Positions 61,505-64,000 of a DNA stretch of 64,000 nt are shown piece by piece. Origin of the DNA: 20CM-2-55-15 sp963738025 (lineage in GTDB: Bacteria > Acidobacteriota > Terriglobia > 20CM-2-55-15); the NCBI GenBank assembly GCA_963738025.1, contig CAVTWA010000051.1, forward strand, positions 62,001-126,000, in the 5' to 3' direction. The translations under genes were made by a program, and so were the position numbers. The stretch's first letter is position 1. Every line of letters begins with the position of its first letter. Below the pieces are notes generated by a model that was not told the DNA's origin, did not search any database, and worked only from the letters and a program-made list of their open reading frames with translations.

Positions 61505-63394
61505 ATGTCACATGCAACCAAGGGTGTAAAGCTTCCAAGTGCCGCGGGACGGCACCCGGTTTCGACTGCCCTTAAGCCTCCCGAAGTGCGCCCGCTCAAG
61601 GCTTATGCGTTCGATCCGAGCGAAGGGCACAATCTCGGCAACGAGATGACCCTGAATGTGAAATACGAAAAATTAGTGCCAGGGCCGATCGGCCGGCGGA
61701 TCGCGGTGATTGATTATGACGGTGCGAATCAGGTGTTTTACAAGCCTGTCGATCTCGACGATCCGGCCCTGCTCATTCGTGGCGGGCTCAATCCGTCGGA
61801 ATCGGATCCGCGATTCCACCAGCAAATGGTGTATGCCGTCGTGAGCGACACTCTGCAGCACTTCGAGGCTGCACTCGGACGGCGCGTAGGCTGGCGCCTC
61901 GACGAACGGCAGCCGGATGCCAAGGGCAATATTCCGAAGGGATCCATGCCCGGGGACATCTACCGGCTGAACCTTTATCCGCATGCGATGATCGCTGCGA
62001 ACGCCGCATATACCCCTTCGGCGAAGGGCATCCTGTTTGGTTATTTTCGCGCCAGTCAAACCGATCCCGGCCGGAATCTTCCAGGACAGACCATCTTCAC
62101 CTGCCTTTCGCACGACATCATTGTTCACGAAACGACGCATGCCGTGCTGGATGGCATCCGCACGTATTTCACAGAGCGGACGAACCGCGAGGTGCCGGCC
62201 TTTCACGAGGCTTTCGCGGATCTGGCCGCTTTGTTCCGGCACTTCTCGCACAAGGAAGCGCTTCTCGACACCATTCAGAAGACTGGCGGCAAACTTTACC
62301 AATACCACCTTCAACCGGATGCGCCTGTTGCGCAAGGGGAAGAACAGACCAATCAGGCTCAAAGTGCAGGCGACAATCCATTGATCGGCCTGGCGCAACA
62401 GTTCGGTGAAGCACGCGGCACGGGCAAGGCATTGCGGTCGGCGTTGGGCAAGATCGATCCAGATTGGATCAAAGATCCAGACCTGGAGCCTCACGAACGG
62501 GGAGCCATTCTCGTATCAGCCGTGTTCGATGCGTATTTTACGATTTACGTCCGTCGGACCACGGACCTGTTCCGCATCTATCGCGCTGGCGGCGGAAGCG
62601 CGAATCCTGTGGAGTTACCGGCGCCCCTGGCGAACATGCTGGCCGAAGCTGCCAGCGAGACAGCCGATCAGTTCTTTCAAATATGCGTGCGCGCGATCGA
62701 CTATTGTCCTCCTGTGGACATTACCTTTGGCGACTACCTGCGCGCGATCATTACCGCCGACCGCGACCTCCATCCAGTGGACGAGAGTGGAGTGCGCGAT
62801 GCTTTCATGCAGGCGTTTCGACTGCGCGGCATCCTTCCCGAAGGCGCTTCTTATTTCTCCGAAGAAGCATTGTGCTGGCAGCCCGTTTCGCCGGGCTTCC
62901 TGCCGCCGGTTGACGGATTGATTTTCGGCGATCCCAATGGACTCACCGGAGAAGAGAAGGATCGCAATGGAGAAGTGTTACGGGCATACGCGAAGAAGTA
63001 CGCGAAGAAACTCGGCTTCCGGGCCGATCTGTTCATTTCTGTTCCGTCGTTCCATCCTACATTCCGTATCGGTCCGGATGGCAGGCTCGGCATAGACATG
63101 GTTGTTGAAATGTCACAGAAATACGAGGCGCCGATGGATCCGAATAAACCTGAACTCGGAACCTTTCCAATGCGTGGCGGTGCGACATTGCTGATTGCCA
63201 AGCCGCCGGTTCAGGACCGCGCGAGCGCTTCCAGTGAAATCCGCTATCTGATCGACAGGAGACTTGATGAACCCGGTCACACGGAAGTGGAAGAGCGCCA
63301 ACGGCGTATCTTTCAGCGGGATGACGCTCTTCTTGAGGAGGCTGGCCCACGACGCTTCCAGCTCGACTTCAACATGCTCCATGGCGGTATCTAG
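61505..63394 (+). CDS. Gluzincin-type (HExxH...E) metallopeptidase-like protein
   Basis: 629 residues from ATG 61505 (Shine-Dalgarno aagga); the frame is open to 61358 without protein-like sequence. The centre carries HETTH (residues 208-212) in SHDIIVHETTHAVLDGIRTYF, and then HEAFADLAALFRHF with Glu 235, 23 residues after the second His. This matches the thermolysin-clan layout (HExxH, then NEAxxD-type helix). There is no signal peptide, so it is probably cytoplasmic. The C-terminal about 250 residues (YFSEEALCWQPVSPGF; HPTFRIGPDGRLGIDMVVEM; FPMRGGATLLIA) form a second domain I do not recognise. The stop is 2 nt before the MBL-fold gene, so the pair should be co-translated. Substrate and role unknown. 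Confidence 0.75.
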   Translation: MSHATKGVKLPSAAGRHPVSTALKPPEVRPLKAYAFDPSEGHNLGNEMTLNVKYEKLVPGPIGRRIAVIDYDGANQVFYKPVDLDDPALLIRGGLNPSESDPRFHQQMVYAVVSDTLQHFEAALGRRVGWRLDERQPDAKGNIPKGSMPGDIYRLNLYPHAMIAANAAYTPSAKGILFGYFRASQTDPGRNLPGQTIFTCLSHDIIVHETTHAVLDGIRTYFTERTNREVPAFHEAFADLAALFRHFSHKEALLDTIQKTGGKLYQYHLQPDAPVAQGEEQTNQAQSAGDNPLIGLAQQFGEARGTGKALRSALGKIDPDWIKDPDLEPHERGAILVSAVFDAYFTIYVRRTTDLFRIYRAGGGSANPVELPAPLANMLAEAASETADQFFQICVRAIDYCPPVDITFGDYLRAIITADRDLHPVDESGVRDAFMQAFRLRGILPEGASYFSEEALCWQPVSPGFLPPVDGLIFGDPNGLTGEEKDRNGEVLRAYAKKYAKKLGFRADLFISVPSFHPTFRIGPDGRLGIDMVVEMSQKYEAPMDPNKPELGTFPMRGGATLLIAKPPVQDRASASSEIRYLIDRRLDEPGHTEVEERQRRIFQRDDALLEEAGPRRFQLDFNMLHGGI

Positions 63395-63396
63395 AG

Positions 63397-64000
63397 ATGA
63401 GTATTCCGGCTTCACGAAAGAAAGCGGCGAAAAAAACGCCAACCCGGCGTCCGGCTGCCAGGACTTCAGGTAGCGCTCCGGCAGAAGACGCGAGCGGCCT
63501 CAAGGTGCGGATGTATCGCGTGGGATTCGGCGATTTTTTCCTGGTTACGTTGCCAGTCTCGTCCGGCGATCGATACATTCTGATCGACTGTGGTGTTTTC
63601 ACAGGCACGACGGGGAAGGGCGATGTCGGTTCAATCGTCGACGCGGTAGAAGACTTGTATCAGACAACCAAGGGACAGCTCGCTCTGATCATCATGACCC
63701 ACCGTCACGCGGACCACATTGCCGGTTTCAGCCGGGCGCCCCGGTTCAAGGACTTCAAGGTCAGCATGGTCTGGATGCCGTATTGGGAACAGTTCAATGA
63801 CGCCAAAGATTCTCCCGGCAACCTGCAGTTGAATATAGAACACCTGGCCATGCAGCTGGCGATGCAGTTTCGCGGGCGGAACGATAAAGCGGCGCAAGTC
63901 GCTATGGATCAGTTGTCGAATGCTACAGGAATTGAGTTCAACACAGCGGGCAATGGAGCAAAGAAAGGCGGTGGAAATGCGGCTGCTGTCGACGTTCTCA
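63397..64000 (+). CDS. Metallo-beta-lactamase-fold protein, N-terminal part (runs off window)
   Basis: The frame is open from ATG 63397 to the window end (201 codons). After a basic Lys/Arg/Ala-rich N-terminus (about residues 1-33) comes KVRMYRVGFGDFFLVTLPVSSGDRYILIDCGVF and then LALIIMTHRHADHIAGFSRAPRF, with the metal motif HRHADH at residues 102-107. These are ComEC-type MBL-fold features, usually metal-dependent hydrolases or nucleases. It starts 2 nt after the metallopeptidase stop, so the two are translationally coupled. The rest of the gene, including the other metal ligands, lies beyond the window. Confidence 0.8.
   Translation, partial: MSIPASRKKAAKKTPTRRPAARTSGSAPAEDASGLKVRMYRVGFGDFFLVTLPVSSGDRYILIDCGVFTGTTGKGDVGSIVDAVEDLYQTTKGQLALIIMTHRHADHIAGFSRAPRFKDFKVSMVWMPYWEQFNDAKDSPGNLQLNIEHLAMQLAMQFRGRNDKAAQVAMDQLSNATGIEFNTAGNGAKKGGGNAAAVDVL

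Noticed and set aside
1..64000. tRNA, rRNA, transposase, integrase or phage genes
   Set aside because: None seen on either strand; the tRNA and rRNA check was by eye only and could miss a small RNA gene.

Overview
The window looks like a piece of chromosome from a soil- or sediment-type member of the Acidobacteriota. This is an inference from the gene families present: a very large carboxypeptidase-regulatory-domain TonB-dependent receptor, a PQQ-dependent dehydrogenase, an exported START-like family, many ECF and two-component regulators, and moderately high GC. No rRNA, tRNA, CRISPR array, transposase or phage gene was recognised.

Layout. 1-2.3 kb: 3' end of a TonB-dependent receptor, a YfiR-family periplasmic protein and a truncated CHASE8-type sensor. 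2.4-8.1 kb (minus): a MEDS/PAS histidine kinase and a large hybrid kinase. 8.4-11.3 kb: a secreted Gly/His-rich protein and a PQQ dehydrogenase. 11.5-14 kb: a nucleotide cyclase/Ser-Thr kinase and a formylglycine-generating-enzyme-like domain, probably one fusion split by a frameshift. 14.5-17 kb (minus): a GH15 glucoamylase split by a frameshift. 17.2-20.5 kb: a stand-alone ClpB-D2-like ATPase, DoxX, an ECF sigma factor and its anti-sigma factor; the ATPase and doxX share an almost identical upstream block with an ECF-type promoter. 20.7-21.15 kb: eleven copies of a 41-bp tandem repeat. 21.5-34.5 kb: an accessory oxidoreductase region with LysR and AraC regulators, a crotonase, four complete and one relic short-chain dehydrogenases (SDRs), a VOC protein, an MFS transporter, SnoaL-like proteins, a quinone oxidoreductase and a D-2-hydroxyacid dehydrogenase. 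34.6-36.1 kb (minus): a membrane-anchored molybdopterin oxidoreductase, next to a kinase relic. 36.8-42.7 kb: a complete RND efflux operon. 42.9-45.7 kb (minus): a di-haem cytochrome c peroxidase and a coiled-coil protein. 46-52.3 kb (minus): an EmrA/EmrB/TolC-type efflux operon with a cytidylate-kinase-like gene and a fifth complete SDR. 53-61.1 kb: a DUF1737 protein, the Oar-like receptor, a parvulin-TPR protein and a type-B carboxylesterase. 61.5-64 kb: a gluzincin-type metallopeptidase followed 2 nt later by a metallo-beta-lactamase-fold protein that runs off the end.

Two things cut across the window. First, many otherwise conserved genes are broken by single-base indels (cyclase/kinase, GH15, anti-sigma, PPOX, TolC, Oar-like receptor, esterase). 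This may be unpolished sequence or real decay, and it should be settled before any biology is read into the split genes. Second, the intergenic spaces carry several families of structured palindromic repeats. The least explained items are the 41-bp array beside the ECF locus, the duplicated ECF promoter block, the cyclase-kinase-FGE fusion, the metallopeptidase/MBL pair, and the perfect 34-bp palindrome that supplies the N-terminus of the parvulin-TPR protein.
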